Below are positions 1 to 8,370 of a stretch of 63,822 nt of DNA, piece by piece. Source of the DNA: Acidobacteriota bacterium (lineage in GTDB: Bacteria > Acidobacteriota > Vicinamibacteria > Marinacidobacterales > Marinacidobacteraceae); assembly GCA_022822745.1 (NCBI GenBank), contig JAJEAO010000093.1, positions 1 through 63,822 on the forward strand, read 5' to 3'. The notes under the pieces were generated by a model, which did no database searches, had not been told where the DNA came from, and saw only the letters and a list, made by a program, of their open reading frames with translations. The number at the start of each line of letters is the position of its first letter. The first letter of the stretch is position 1. Position numbers and translations under genes: made by a program.

Positions 1-208
1 CCTCCCCGGGTCGTATCCGGCCAGTGTATGGCACTACGCAATCTCCGTTTGGAGAGCAGTCGAATCTGCAAGTGCCTGCTACTGCTGCCAGTTCAGCGCC
101 CGCCACGCCCGAAACCGGCCCCGAACTGTCGAAGACGAGCCCGATGGCGGCGCGCGACACCCGCTCGATCACGCGGCCGGCGAAGTCGTTTGCGTTCAGC
201 TCGATCAT
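1..208 (-). CDS. Hypothetical protein, N-terminal part (cut by window edge)
   Basis: A reading frame opens with ATG at 208 and stays open to the left edge (69 codons seen). The start is supported by a GGAGGG ribosome-binding site about 4-10 nt upstream. The N-terminus reads MIELNANDFAGRVIERVSRA. No signal peptide or known motif is visible in the part present, so no function is proposed. The first half uses the GC-ending codons typical of the window. The second half has many A- or T-ending codons (GCA, GTA, AGA, ATA), which could mean a recently acquired or poorly conserved C-terminal part, or that the frame is not real beyond about codon 40. Confidence 0.45.
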   Translation of the reverse strand, partial: MIELNANDFAGRVIERVSRAAIGLVFDSSGPVSGVAGAELAAVAGTCRFDCSPNGDCVVPYTGRIRPGE

Positions 209-259
209 GGCGCCCTCCGCTGCCCGGCGCGTTCCGGGTCGGCAGCCATCAGTCTATTG

Positions 260-302
260 CGGACTCCTCATGCGTCGCACCGCATACGAGAGGCGGAGTC
301 CG
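260..302. repeat. Nested inverted repeat (cruciform or hairpin)
   Basis: CGGACTCC at 260-267 pairs perfectly with GGAGTCCG at 295-302. Inside it, ATGCG at 270-274 pairs with CGCAT at 281-285. The structure lies in the 211-nt gap between the 3' end of the DUF72 gene and the start of the left-edge gene, both on the minus strand. It could act as a terminator or attenuator, but there is no U-tract. It may be a decayed member of the dispersed palindromic repeats seen elsewhere in the window. The rest of the gap holds nothing I recognise. Confidence 0.45.
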
Positions 303-419
303 GGAAAGCCGGGTGAATCGCTGGAGCGCGGATCCACTACGGCCGGCAAGACGCCGTTCAGCGCCTTCCGACGGACCACTACGCACCGTGCGGCTACGAG
401 GCGTCTCCCGGGCGCCCCG

Positions 420-1130
420 TCAGCGGCCCGCGGCAGCGCGGATCTGCTCCACCGCCGCGGGCGCGAGGCCGGGTCCGTCGTGCTTCACGTAGAGGTAGGC
501 GGTCCCGACCTCGTCTCCGAGTTCGCGAAGCGCGGTCGCGAGGCGGTCCCGTTCCCGGTCGGCGTAGGGCGGGTCGCGACGCAGCCGGATATAGGCGAAG
601 TCCGCCGTGACCGGAATCCGCGGCCGCTCCCCGAGGTCCTGGACGCCGGCCACGAGCGCCACCCCGGTGCTGCGGCAGGCGCTTCGCACCGGCTCGCAGT
701 CCCACGAAGCGTGGCGGAACTCGAGCGCGAACGAACGGCCCCGCGGGAGGTCACCCAGGAAACCCTCCAGGCGGGCGTCGTCGCGCCGGAACCACGGCGG
801 GCACTGGAACAGCACCGGACCCAGCCGACTCCCGAGCGGCTCGAGCGCGCCCAGGAAGTCGGCCACCGTCTCGCCCACATCGCGCAGCCGCGCCCGGTGC
901 GTGATGCGCATGTTCGCCTTCACCGCGAACACGAAATCCTCCGGCGTCGCCGCCGCCCACTTGCTCGCAGCGTTCGGAGTCGGAAAGCGGCGGAAGGTGT
1001 AGTTGATCTCGACCGTCGGGAAGACCTCGGCGTAGCGGGCCAGAAAGTCCCCGGGCTTCGTCCCCTTCGGGTAGAACGTTCCGACCCAGTCCCGGAACCC
1101 GTAGCCGGACGTCCCGGCCAGGAGCCGCAA
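420..1130 (-). CDS. DUF72 (YecE-like) family protein
   Basis: A 236-residue protein of the DUF72 family, which has a TIM-barrel fold and no firmly established reaction. Family landmarks are visible in order: GTSGYGFRDW near the N-terminus, the VKANMRITH strand, FQCPPWF, LEFRHASW and the C-terminal YLYVKHD. Length matches the family. The start is a TTG that falls 10 nt after the stop of the upstream zinc-ribbon gene, so the two genes are probably cotranscribed and translationally linked. It is cytoplasmic, with no signal peptide. The family call is secure; the cellular role is unknown. Confidence 0.9.
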   Translation of the reverse strand: MRLLAGTSGYGFRDWVGTFYPKGTKPGDFLARYAEVFPTVEINYTFRRFPTPNAASKWAAATPEDFVFAVKANMRITHRARLRDVGETVADFLGALEPLGSRLGPVLFQCPPWFRRDDARLEGFLGDLPRGRSFALEFRHASWDCEPVRSACRSTGVALVAGVQDLGERPRIPVTADFAYIRLRRDPPYADRERDRLATALRELGDEVGTAYLYVKHDGPGLAPAAVEQIRAAAGR

Positions 1131-1140
1131 GCCAGACCGG

Positions 1141-1590
1141 TCAGCCGCCGTCGAACAGGCGGTCGAACCGGGCCCTGGCGTCCCGCTTCGTATCGAGACG
1201 CCGGCCGGTGACGTCGAGAACCTCGACGGGCCGGAAGAACAGGCATTCGTTCCCGGCCCACTTGTCGGGGATGCGCTCGGGAATCTCGGCGCGGCACTCG
1301 AATCGCCGCGCCGGGTCGAAACGGGAGCAGTGCCGGCAGGAGCGCAGCGCCGTCTGGCAGTTGGGGCAGGTGGAACCCACCACGATGGCCATTTCGCCGG
1401 TGGGCCACTGGAAGCCGCATCGGCCGCAACGCGTGACCACCGCGGCCCGACGATCTCCGGCGAGTCGCAGCGTTCGCAACTGCTCGGTGTTGCCGAGATC
1501 GGCGAGCCGCTCCTTCATCTCGCGATGGAAGCGGCGCTGCTCGGGAGTATCGAGCCGTTTCTTTCGACGGCCGCGTCGGCGGTACTTCAC
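1141..1590 (-). CDS. Zinc-ribbon protein of unknown function
   Basis: A small basic protein with three closely spaced cysteine pairs (CGRC, CPNC and CRHC) in its middle third, which should bind one or two zinc ions. The N-terminal part is rich in Arg and Lys (YRRRGRRKKR), as in nucleic-acid-binding proteins. I chose the GTG at 1590 (149 residues) because the family-like sequence starts there. The frame stays open to another GTG at 1677 (178 residues), and neither has a clear ribosome-binding site. It directly precedes the DUF72 gene in a likely two-gene unit. The function is not recognised. The 1678-1854 gap upstream shows nothing clear. Confidence 0.7.
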   Translation of the reverse strand: MKYRRRGRRKKRLDTPEQRRFHREMKERLADLGNTEQLRTLRLAGDRRAAVVTRCGRCGFQWPTGEMAIVVGSTCPNCQTALRSCRHCSRFDPARRFECRAEIPERIPDKWAGNECLFFRPVEVLDVTGRRLDTKRDARARFDRLFDGG

Positions 1591-1854
1591 AAGTCGGACA
1601 AGGGGGAAGATCCCGGGACGATGGGGGCCGCGCGCGGACGCGCCCGCCGGTTCAGACACAAGGAACGAGAGCGCCACGCCGTCGGATGCCGGAACGCATC
1701 CCGAACCGCAGCCTCAGCGGAGCGCTCGGGCGCTGAACGCGCCCCGGGGAGGCGCAAACGGGCGTCTCGCCGTCTCCCTCCCCGCCGATCCGAAGCGTAA
1801 CACGGCCCCGTCGCGCGTCAACCGGCGCCCCTTGACACGCCCGGACGGAACGGG

Positions 1855-2700
1855 TCAGCCCCGATGCCCGGGCGCGGAAGACGGCTGGCAGCGGGGGCAG
1901 AGAAAGGAGGATCGGCCGGTGACCACGATCCGCTCGATCCGACCGCTGCGGCAGCGCGGGCACCGCGCTCCCGCCTGGCCGTACACCGCGAACCGGGCGC
2001 GCACCCCCTCGCGGCCGGGACCCCCCTCGCTCACATAGCGGAGCTCGATGTCCCGCGCCTCCCGGATGGTCCGGCGCAGCGTGTATCGGATCGCGCGATG
2101 GAGTCGGGTCGCCTCCGCGGGGGCGAGCGCGTCGGCGCGCCGGGCGGGGTGGACGCCCGCCCGCCACAGGCTCTCGGTGGCCTGGATGTTCCCGATCCCC
2201 GCGATCCGGTCCTGATCCATGAGCAGCGCCTTCACCGGCCGGCGGGACGCCTGGAGCAGGGCGGCGAGGCGGGCGCCGGTGAAGCCGCGTCCGAGTGGCT
2301 CCGGGCCCAGCCGCGCGAGGCGCGCCTCGTCGGCGGGGAGACAGACCGCGAAACGACCGAGGCGCCGGGGGTCCACGAACAGGATCCGGGCCGCCGAGGT
2401 GCGGAGGCAGGCGCGGACTGCCGGAGGATCGGGCTCCTCGCCCGACCGGCGAACCCACTTCCCGGTCATGCCCAGATGGCTCATCAGGTCGGGGCGCGCG
2501 CCCCGCAGCCGGATCCGCAGGAACTTGCCCCGTCGCCGGACCGCCTCGACGGTCGCTCCCTCCGCGGCCTCCCGGAGCGCCGCTTCCGACTGTCCGCGGC
2601 GGATGAGCGGATCCGGGGCCGCCAGCGCGATGATCCGGCGACCCGCGAGCCACTCGGTCAGCCGCTCGCGGTGGATCTCCGCCTCCGGCAGCTCGGGCAC
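1855..2700 (-). CDS. mutM: Formamidopyrimidine-DNA glycosylase (Fpg/MutM)
   Basis: A 281-residue bifunctional DNA glycosylase/AP lyase that removes oxidised purines such as 8-oxoguanine. The diagnostic N-terminus PELPE follows the GTG start, giving catalytic Pro2 and Glu3. Lys59 sits in RRRGKF, HLGMTGKW is present, the helix-two-turn-helix reads DQDRIAGIGNIQA, and the protein ends in a CPRC...CPRC zinc finger. The Nei branch is less likely because of the AGIGNI motif, though the second residue after PELPE is unusual (AEI rather than VET). It starts 6 nt after the stop of the Tat-exported FAD oxidoreductase, so the two are cotranscribed although they act in different compartments. Confidence 0.93.
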   Translation of the reverse strand: MPELPEAEIHRERLTEWLAGRRIIALAAPDPLIRRGQSEAALREAAEGATVEAVRRRGKFLRIRLRGARPDLMSHLGMTGKWVRRSGEEPDPPAVRACLRTSAARILFVDPRRLGRFAVCLPADEARLARLGPEPLGRGFTGARLAALLQASRRPVKALLMDQDRIAGIGNIQATESLWRAGVHPARRADALAPAEATRLHRAIRYTLRRTIREARDIELRYVSEGGPGREGVRARFAVYGQAGARCPRCRSGRIERIVVTGRSSFLCPRCQPSSAPGHRG

Positions 2701-2706
2701 CGTGGC

Positions 2707-4746
2707 TCAGCCCGCGGCGAGGATCTCCGAGACGGCGCGAAACGCCTGGTCCACCGCGGACTGGGTGTAGGCGTAGGCGCCGGCGTCGGCGTTCGCGATG
2801 TGGATGCGGCCGAACGCGCGGCGGCCGATTTCATGCGGCGCCCCTCCCGGCGGAAACAGCGGGTCCCACAACGGGTTGTACTCGTAGGAGTAGCCGTGCG
2901 GCCAGCGGTTCATCGTGATGCCGAGGATGTCGCGCGCCGGATCGAAACCGCCGGGGCCGAGGGCGCGGGCAAGCTGATCGCGCGTCTCCCGCTCGAAGGT
3001 CTCGAACGGAGTGCGCAGCAGCTCCGCCTGCCCGGCGCGGTATTGCTCCCGGGCGCTGCCTCCCGGGCGGCACGGCGTGCGGACCGTGTGCAGGACGATC
3101 AGGTCGTCCGGGCCGCTCGAGAACGAATAGCCGCCGATGCTCACCGGAAAGTCGAGCGACGCCGACGAGTGGAACCCCGCGGGGAAGTGGATGGAGGAGA
3201 CCCCGAGCTCGGTGAACGCCCGCCAGTTCCGCAGGAGGACATTGCCGTACACGAGCGGCACCTTCGGCGGATAGGCGAGGGCCTCGCGCTGGACTTCGGG
3301 AAGCTCCGGAACCAGGAACGGGATCACCCGGTTGTAGCAGGCGAGCACGACCCGGCCCGCCCGCACCCGGACCTCGGCCCCGTTCCGAACATAGGTGACG
3401 GCGGCCTCCCCGTCGCCGTCGCGAACCCGGACCGCGGTCGAGTTCAACCGGATGCGCCGGGGCGCTCCTTCCCGGTCGAGCGCCCCGTAATCGAGCCTCG
3501 CCCGCACGATGTCCTCGGCGGTGGAACCGGGGGCCGCCTCCGGGACCAGACGGCGCACCAGCAGGCGGGCGATCGTCGCGTTGCCGTCGGGGAAGTGGAA
3601 GATGTAGGGCTCGGGGGTCGGGTTCGGCTTCGCCGTCAGGGTCAGGAGGGGGTGGTCGGAGGGGCTGAGACCCATCGCATCGAACCCGGGATAGCCCATC
3701 GCCCACAGGTCGAGCGCGGGGACGCCGTCGGTCCCCATCCCGTAGAGGCCATGGGTCCGCTGCCGGAAGAACGCCTGGACCTCGGCGCCCATCCCGAGCG
3801 CTTCGAGGAAGTCGCGGTAACTCGTGGTCCCGAGCCGGTACTTCTTCGCCGCCTCGCCGAGCTCGGGCCAGGGGTCGGACGGCTGGTCGAAGAGGCGGAC
3901 GAAGTCCTCCCGCCCGGCGGGAGAAAACGGCGCGGCGGCGGCGAACGCGGCCGCCGGATCCGACCCGTAGCCGGCGACCAGCCGGTCCGCGGCGAAGTCC
4001 TCCCGCCCGAAGAACACGCCGCGGCCGAGCCCCCGGGAGCGGTAGAAGTCGCGGTCGAAGGCCTCGTGGAACAGGTCGAGGTCCACCCCCAGCTCGTCGA
4101 GCAGCCCCCGGGCGGCGGCGCTGAAGGTGGCGGGGGAATCAATGGACTGGGTGCCGCCGTAGGCCAGCACGGTGCGCCCCTCGTGGGTGAACTCGTTCCG
4201 CCGGGCGTGACCGCCGAAGTCGTCGTGGTTGTCGAGCACGAGAATCGTCGCGTCGGGCCCGGCGGCCTTCGCGTAGAACCACGCGGCGGCGAGGCCGCTG
4301 ATCCCCCCGCCCACGACCACGAGGTCGAAGCGACCGCCGTCCGAAGCGGCCGAGTCATCCCATCCGATCGGTCCTCCGGAGGTCGCCTGCCGCCGCACCA
4401 GGTCGCGGAGGCGATGGGCGACCTCGAACGAACCCGGATGGCTGCCCCGCAGCCCGGTGAGAGCTGGCGGGTAGGGACCGGTGGGCGCCGCGCTCCGGCC
4501 TCCGCACCCGGCGAACAGCCAGCCGGCGGACGCCGGGAGACCGACGGCGGCGAGGCCCGCGACCGACAGCCCGTTCAGGAAGTCTCGCCGGGTGATCCCC
4601 CGGTCCATGCCGAGTTCCTGGTCGGAGAGCCCAATCCGGCGACGCGGGGCCTCGTCGGAGAGCCCAACCCGGCGGCGCGGGGCCTCGTCGGGCGGATTCG
4701 ACGACCGGTCGTCAGCCGTCTCGCGGGTCGCTCGTCCGGTCTTCAT
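2707..4746 (-). CDS. Tat-exported FAD-dependent oxidoreductase
   Basis: A 679-residue flavoprotein with a twin-arginine signal (ITRRDFLNGL, Arg53-Arg54) followed by a hydrophobic stretch, then a dinucleotide-binding motif VVGGGISGLAAAWF and a GG-doublet FAD site (DDFGGHARRNEF). Related proteins are annotated as NAD(P)/FAD-dependent or spermidine-dehydrogenase-like oxidoreductases. The substrate cannot be told from sequence. The ATG at 4746 is chosen because AGGAGGG precedes it and because the LSDQELGMDR segment before the Tat motif is typical of the family. An internal ATG at 4608 is the alternative. The extra N-terminal segment contains an in-frame duplicated 11-residue unit (see the repeat at 4621-4686). 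It is divergent from the sulfite-oxidase-like gene. Confidence 0.85.
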   Translation of the reverse strand: MKTGRATRETADDRSSNPPDEAPRRRVGLSDEAPRRRIGLSDQELGMDRGITRRDFLNGLSVAGLAAVGLPASAGWLFAGCGGRSAAPTGPYPPALTGLRGSHPGSFEVAHRLRDLVRRQATSGGPIGWDDSAASDGGRFDLVVVGGGISGLAAAWFYAKAAGPDATILVLDNHDDFGGHARRNEFTHEGRTVLAYGGTQSIDSPATFSAAARGLLDELGVDLDLFHEAFDRDFYRSRGLGRGVFFGREDFAADRLVAGYGSDPAAAFAAAAPFSPAGREDFVRLFDQPSDPWPELGEAAKKYRLGTTSYRDFLEALGMGAEVQAFFRQRTHGLYGMGTDGVPALDLWAMGYPGFDAMGLSPSDHPLLTLTAKPNPTPEPYIFHFPDGNATIARLLVRRLVPEAAPGSTAEDIVRARLDYGALDREGAPRRIRLNSTAVRVRDGDGEAAVTYVRNGAEVRVRAGRVVLACYNRVIPFLVPELPEVQREALAYPPKVPLVYGNVLLRNWRAFTELGVSSIHFPAGFHSSASLDFPVSIGGYSFSSGPDDLIVLHTVRTPCRPGGSAREQYRAGQAELLRTPFETFERETRDQLARALGPGGFDPARDILGITMNRWPHGYSYEYNPLWDPLFPPGGAPHEIGRRAFGRIHIANADAGAYAYTQSAVDQAFRAVSEILAAG
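4621..4686 (-). repeat. Two tandem 33-bp repeats inside the Tat leader region
   Basis: Units at 4621-4653 and 4654-4686 differ at only three positions. In the coding frame they duplicate DEAPRRRVGLS / DEAPRRRIGLS upstream of the Tat motif. A third partial unit may follow at 4687. The period of 33 keeps the frame. Confidence 0.85.
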
Positions 4747-4814
4747 GGTCCCTCCTGTGGTCCATCGTTTCACAGGTCGCGCCGTCCGCTGGGGACGGCC
4801 GGGCGCCGGTTCGG

Positions 4815-4820
4815 TAAATT
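4815..4820 (+). promoter_or_regulatory. Candidate -10 element (TAAATT)
   Basis: GGTAAATT lies in the 110-nt divergent gap, 36 nt before the ATG of the sulfite-oxidase-like gene, which has its own GGGAGG ribosome-binding site. The same GGTAAATT or TAnACT pattern recurs before other starts in the window. No convincing -35 hexamer is seen. Confidence 0.35.
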
Positions 4821-4856
4821 CGGCCAACAGGTTCCACGACTCCCGGGAGGCTCCTC

Positions 4857-6023
4857 ATGCTCCATCACCCCTCGACGCCCCGGTCCCGGCGCGAGACCCT
4901 TCGCGTCCTGTCGGCGCTGGCGGCCGCCGCCGCGCTCCCCAAGGGCGTCTTCAGCGCCGCCCGGGTCGGCGCGCTCCAGGACGAGGAGGTCATCCCGTTC
5001 ACGGACATCCCGGAGGACTTCTCCACGATGCGGGGCGAGTACCCCTTCCGGATCGACCTGCGCGAGCTGACGACCTTCATCACGCCGAACGAGGACTTCT
5101 TCTCCGTCGCCCACTACGACCGGCCCAGCCTCGACGCCGGCGACTGGTCGCTCCGGCTGGACGGACTGGTCGAGCGCCCGCGAACCCTGACCCTCGACGA
5201 CCTGAAGGCGATGCCCCGGGTCGAGCGCACCGTGACGTTCGAGTGCTCGGGCAACCAGGGCATCCGGCACCACGGGATGGTGGGCAACGCGGTCTGGGGA
5301 GGCACCCTGCTCCGGCCGCTCATCGAGACCGCCCGGCCGCACCCGACCGTCATCGAAACCGTGTTCTGGGCGGCGGACTCCGGCACCGAGACGATCCGCA
5401 ACAGCGAGTACCCCCAGAACTTCGCCCGCGCCATGTCGCTCGACGACACCCTCGACTCCGGCGCGATGCTGGCCTGGGAGATGAACGGGGCGCCGCTGCC
5501 CGAGAAGAACGGCTACCCCCTGCGGGTCATCGTGCCCGGCTGGTACGGGATCGGCCACGTGAAGTGGCTCACCCGGATCCAGTTGAGCGACCGGCGGCTG
5601 ATGAACCGGTTCATGGGCCGCGACTACGTGACGATCATCGGCGAGGAGGTGGACGGCGAGACCGTCTGGTTCGAGCGCTCGGTGACCCGGCAGCGGATCA
5701 AGTCGGTCATCGCGCGGGTCTCGCGGACCGCGGCCGGCGGAACCCGCATCTTCGGGGTCGCGTGGAACGACGGCACCCCGATCCGGGAGGTCCGGGTTCG
5801 GGTGGACGGGGGCGCCTGGCAGCCGGCGACCCTCGACCGCAGCGGCAACCCCTACGCGTGGACGTTCTGGGAGCTCGAGACCGACGCGCTGACGGCGGGC
5901 GAGCACACCCTGGTCTCGAACGCGGTGGACGAGTTCGGGCGCGAGCAGCCCGCGGACCTCAGTCTGAAGAAGACCTACTGGGAGGACAACGCCCAGTTCC
6001 CCCGCACCGTCATGGCCGCGTGA
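4857..6023 (+). CDS. Sulfite-oxidase-like molybdopterin enzyme, exported
   Basis: A 388-residue periplasmic oxidoreductase of the sulfite oxidase family. It has a twin-arginine N-terminus (SRRETLRVLSALAAAAA), the molybdopterin domain with TPNEDFFSVAHY, the Mo-coordinating cysteine Cys130 in TFECSGN, and a C-terminal immunoglobulin-like dimerisation domain (about residues 275-375). It lacks a heme b5 domain, so an external electron acceptor such as cytochrome c is expected. A GGGAGG ribosome-binding site supports the ATG. The DAO-type oxidase gene begins one base after the stop, so both are made from one message. The true substrate may be sulfite or a sulfoxide-type compound. Confidence 0.88.
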   Translation: MLHHPSTPRSRRETLRVLSALAAAAALPKGVFSAARVGALQDEEVIPFTDIPEDFSTMRGEYPFRIDLRELTTFITPNEDFFSVAHYDRPSLDAGDWSLRLDGLVERPRTLTLDDLKAMPRVERTVTFECSGNQGIRHHGMVGNAVWGGTLLRPLIETARPHPTVIETVFWAADSGTETIRNSEYPQNFARAMSLDDTLDSGAMLAWEMNGAPLPEKNGYPLRVIVPGWYGIGHVKWLTRIQLSDRRLMNRFMGRDYVTIIGEEVDGETVWFERSVTRQRIKSVIARVSRTAAGGTRIFGVAWNDGTPIREVRVRVDGGAWQPATLDRSGNPYAWTFWELETDALTAGEHTLVSNAVDEFGREQPADLSLKKTYWEDNAQFPRTVMAA

Positions 6024-6024
6024 C

Positions 6025-7200
6025 ATGAAGCGTCGGAGCCTGCTCGCCTCCGCGGCCGGAGGCCTTGTCTGGGCGGCCACAGCCGGGGCCCGCGGCGTCT
6101 CCGCGGCGCAGCGTCTCGCAAGTCGCATCGGCGTCGTCGGGGGCGGGATCGTGGGCTCCTCGATCGCCTGGCGCCTGGCTCGGCGCGGCGCCGACGTCAC
6201 CGTCTTCGAGCGCGAAGGTCCGGCGGCGGGCGCCACCGGCAATTCGTTCGCCTGGATCAACGCCAACTTCTCCAAGCGGCCCCGCTCCTACTTCGAGCTG
6301 AACTGGCTGGGGCTTCTGGGCTGGCGGCGGATGGAGGCCGAAGTCGGGCCCGGACTCGAGGTGACCTGGGGCGGCAGCCTCGAGTACCGGGAGGCGCCGG
6401 ACCGGGCCGGGCTCCTCCGGGAGCAACTGGCGCGGTCCCAGCGCTGGGGATATCCGATCCATCCGGTGGACGCCGACGAGTTCGCCCGGCTCGAGCCGGG
6501 GGTGACGCCGCGGAAGCCGGTGCTCGGGGCGGCGTGGGCGAGCGCCGAAGGCAGCATCGAGCCGCGTTCGGCCACGCGCGCGATCTGGGCCGCCGCCGAG
6601 GCCGAAGGCGCCCGGTTCGTGACCGCCGAGGTGACCGGGCTCGACCTCGGCTACGGGACGCTCCGGGGCGTGGAGACGACCGCCGGACGCCACGAGCTGG
6701 ATGTGCTCGTTCTGGCGGCGGGGGTCCAGGCGCCCGGGCTCGCGGAGCAGGCGGGGGTCGAGGTGCCGCTCGTGGAGTCGCCCGGCATCCTGGCGCACTC
6801 GGTCCCCACCGACCCCGCTCTCGGCCGGATCCTGCTGGCGCCGGAGATCCACGCCAAGCAGACCGCCGAAGGGAAGGTCGTGGCTGGCGTCGGCTTCGCC
6901 GGGGCGGGCTCGACCGACGCCTCGATGGCGGTGGGGCGGGAGATCCTCGAGACGACGGCCTCGGTCCTGCCCGCCGCGCGCGGCCTCGAAGTCGAAGAGG
7001 TGACGCTCGGCTACCGGGTTCTGCCGAAGGACGGCCATCCGATCGTCGGCTTCGACCGCGGCGCCCCCGGGATCTACTTCGCCTCCATGCACAGCGGGGT
7101 CACGATGGCGCCGGCGATGGGCATGCTTGCCGCGATGGAGATCCTCGACGATGCGGAAGTCGCGCCCCTCGAGGACTACCGGCTGTCCCGCTTCCGGTGA
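6025..7200 (+). CDS. FAD-dependent oxidoreductase of the DAO family
   Basis: A 391-residue flavoenzyme related to glycine/D-amino-acid oxidases and dehydrogenases. The FAD-binding motif IGVVGGGIVGSSIAWRL follows a 30-residue N-terminus that looks like a Tat or Sec leader (MKRRSLLASAAGGLVWAA). The C-terminal HSGVTMAPAMG segment closes the FAD site, as in this family. It sits one nucleotide downstream of the sulfite-oxidase-like gene, so both probably serve the same periplasmic oxidation of an amine or sulfur compound. The substrate is not deducible. The 7201-7328 gap to the convergent next gene contains no obvious terminator. Confidence 0.85.
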   Translation: MKRRSLLASAAGGLVWAATAGARGVSAAQRLASRIGVVGGGIVGSSIAWRLARRGADVTVFEREGPAAGATGNSFAWINANFSKRPRSYFELNWLGLLGWRRMEAEVGPGLEVTWGGSLEYREAPDRAGLLREQLARSQRWGYPIHPVDADEFARLEPGVTPRKPVLGAAWASAEGSIEPRSATRAIWAAAEAEGARFVTAEVTGLDLGYGTLRGVETTAGRHELDVLVLAAGVQAPGLAEQAGVEVPLVESPGILAHSVPTDPALGRILLAPEIHAKQTAEGKVVAGVGFAGAGSTDASMAVGREILETTASVLPAARGLEVEEVTLGYRVLPKDGHPIVGFDRGAPGIYFASMHSGVTMAPAMGMLAAMEILDDAEVAPLEDYRLSRFR

Positions 7201-7328
7201 ACCCGGCGCCGCCCCCGAACCCCAGCCACCAGACGCATCCCCCTTCGGGCTGCCGCTGTGGGGGTGGGGTGGGTCTCGAGGCGACAGCCCCCGGGTCTAT
7301 CCGGACGCCGAGCAGTTAGGGGGTGTGA

Positions 7329-8360
7329 TCAATCCACCCGACGCGCGGCGGAATGTACCACATCCCCCGCTTCGGCCGGGGAGCGCCGGCCGCGCGGATC
7401 GAGCCCGGCGCTCCGATAGGCGGCGAAGACCAGCTCCAGGTCCCGGCGGGCGCGGGAGAAATCCGAGCGGGGCCGATGGCCGGGGTCCGAGAGCATGCGC
7501 AGGAAGTCCCGGGTCATGGCGCGGAACCCCATGAGATCCTCGAAGGGTCCGATCCGGAACCGGGCCCACCGTCCCGAAACCCGGGAGGCGAGCACCGAGT
7601 AGAGACCGTTGCTCTCGAACACGAGCCGTCCGTCGCGGCCCTCGATCCGGGAGTGCTGCAGGATCCCGCCGGGAAGCGACGGCTGGTCCCAGCCGTAGTG
7701 GATCTCGCCGGTCGCGCCGGAGGGGTAGCGGATCCGCACCTCGCCGCGCCGCTCCGGACCCGCTGCGCCGGGGAAATGCGCCTCCACCCGGTCCGGCGCC
7801 TCCACGATCAGACCGCCGAGGAGCGCCACGAAGTGGATGCCCCCTTCCAGCAGTGCGCCGTAGCGCCGACGCCAGTCCGGCGCGCGTTGCCGCGTGAGCT
7901 TGGCGAGCCGGACCCGGCGCAGATCGCCGATGGCGCCCCGCCACTGCTCCGGGCGCCGCAGGAGCGGCTTGTAGAGATAGTTCTCGGCGACCATGAGCGC
8001 GCCGGGAGGGTGGCCCTCGAGCGCGCCGGCGACCTGGTCGAGTTCGGCGGGGTCGGCGACGAGCGGCTTCTCGACGAGAACCTGCTTGCCCGCCGCGAGC
8101 GCGGCCACCGTCTGCGCCGCGTGATCCGCGAGCGGAGTGGCGAGCACCACGCCGCTCACGTCATCCCGAGCGAGGACGGCATCGAGGTGGGGCATCGCCT
8201 CCCCCCCGAAGCGGCCAGCGAACTCGCGCGCCGAGCGCGGGCGCCGGCTCGCGAACACCAGCCGCGCCCGGCCCTTCAGGTTCGCGGCGTGGACCCGGCC
8301 GATCCGGCCGCAGCCGACTACGGCGACTGTCGGACGGGGTGAGTTCAGCGGGGCCACCAC
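7329..8360 (-). CDS. Gfo/Idh/MocA-family NAD(P) oxidoreductase
   Basis: A 343-residue dehydrogenase with an N-terminal Rossmann fold (VAVVGCGRIGRVHA) and the family hallmark EKPL in the sentence KQVLVEKPLVADP, where Lys contacts cofactor and substrate. GGIHFVALL supplies the conserved GxH(D) region. Members oxidise or epimerise sugars, inositols or related polyols. It starts at GTG 8360, 10 nt after the GMC oxidoreductase stop, as the last gene of an apparent three-gene operon, which suggests a sugar or polyol pathway. No signal peptide is seen. Confidence 0.88.
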   Translation of the reverse strand: MVAPLNSPRPTVAVVGCGRIGRVHAANLKGRARLVFASRRPRSAREFAGRFGGEAMPHLDAVLARDDVSGVVLATPLADHAAQTVAALAAGKQVLVEKPLVADPAELDQVAGALEGHPPGALMVAENYLYKPLLRRPEQWRGAIGDLRRVRLAKLTRQRAPDWRRRYGALLEGGIHFVALLGGLIVEAPDRVEAHFPGAAGPERRGEVRIRYPSGATGEIHYGWDQPSLPGGILQHSRIEGRDGRLVFESNGLYSVLASRVSGRWARFRIGPFEDLMGFRAMTRDFLRMLSDPGHRPRSDFSRARRDLELVFAAYRSAGLDPRGRRSPAEAGDVVHSAARRVD

Positions 8361-8370
8361 GACTCTCGAC

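Noticed and set aside
1864-5070. A 1068-codon plus-strand open frame opposite mutM and the FAD oxidoreductase
   Set aside because: The antisense frame has no domain, while the minus-strand genes have clear catalytic motifs and ribosome-binding sites.
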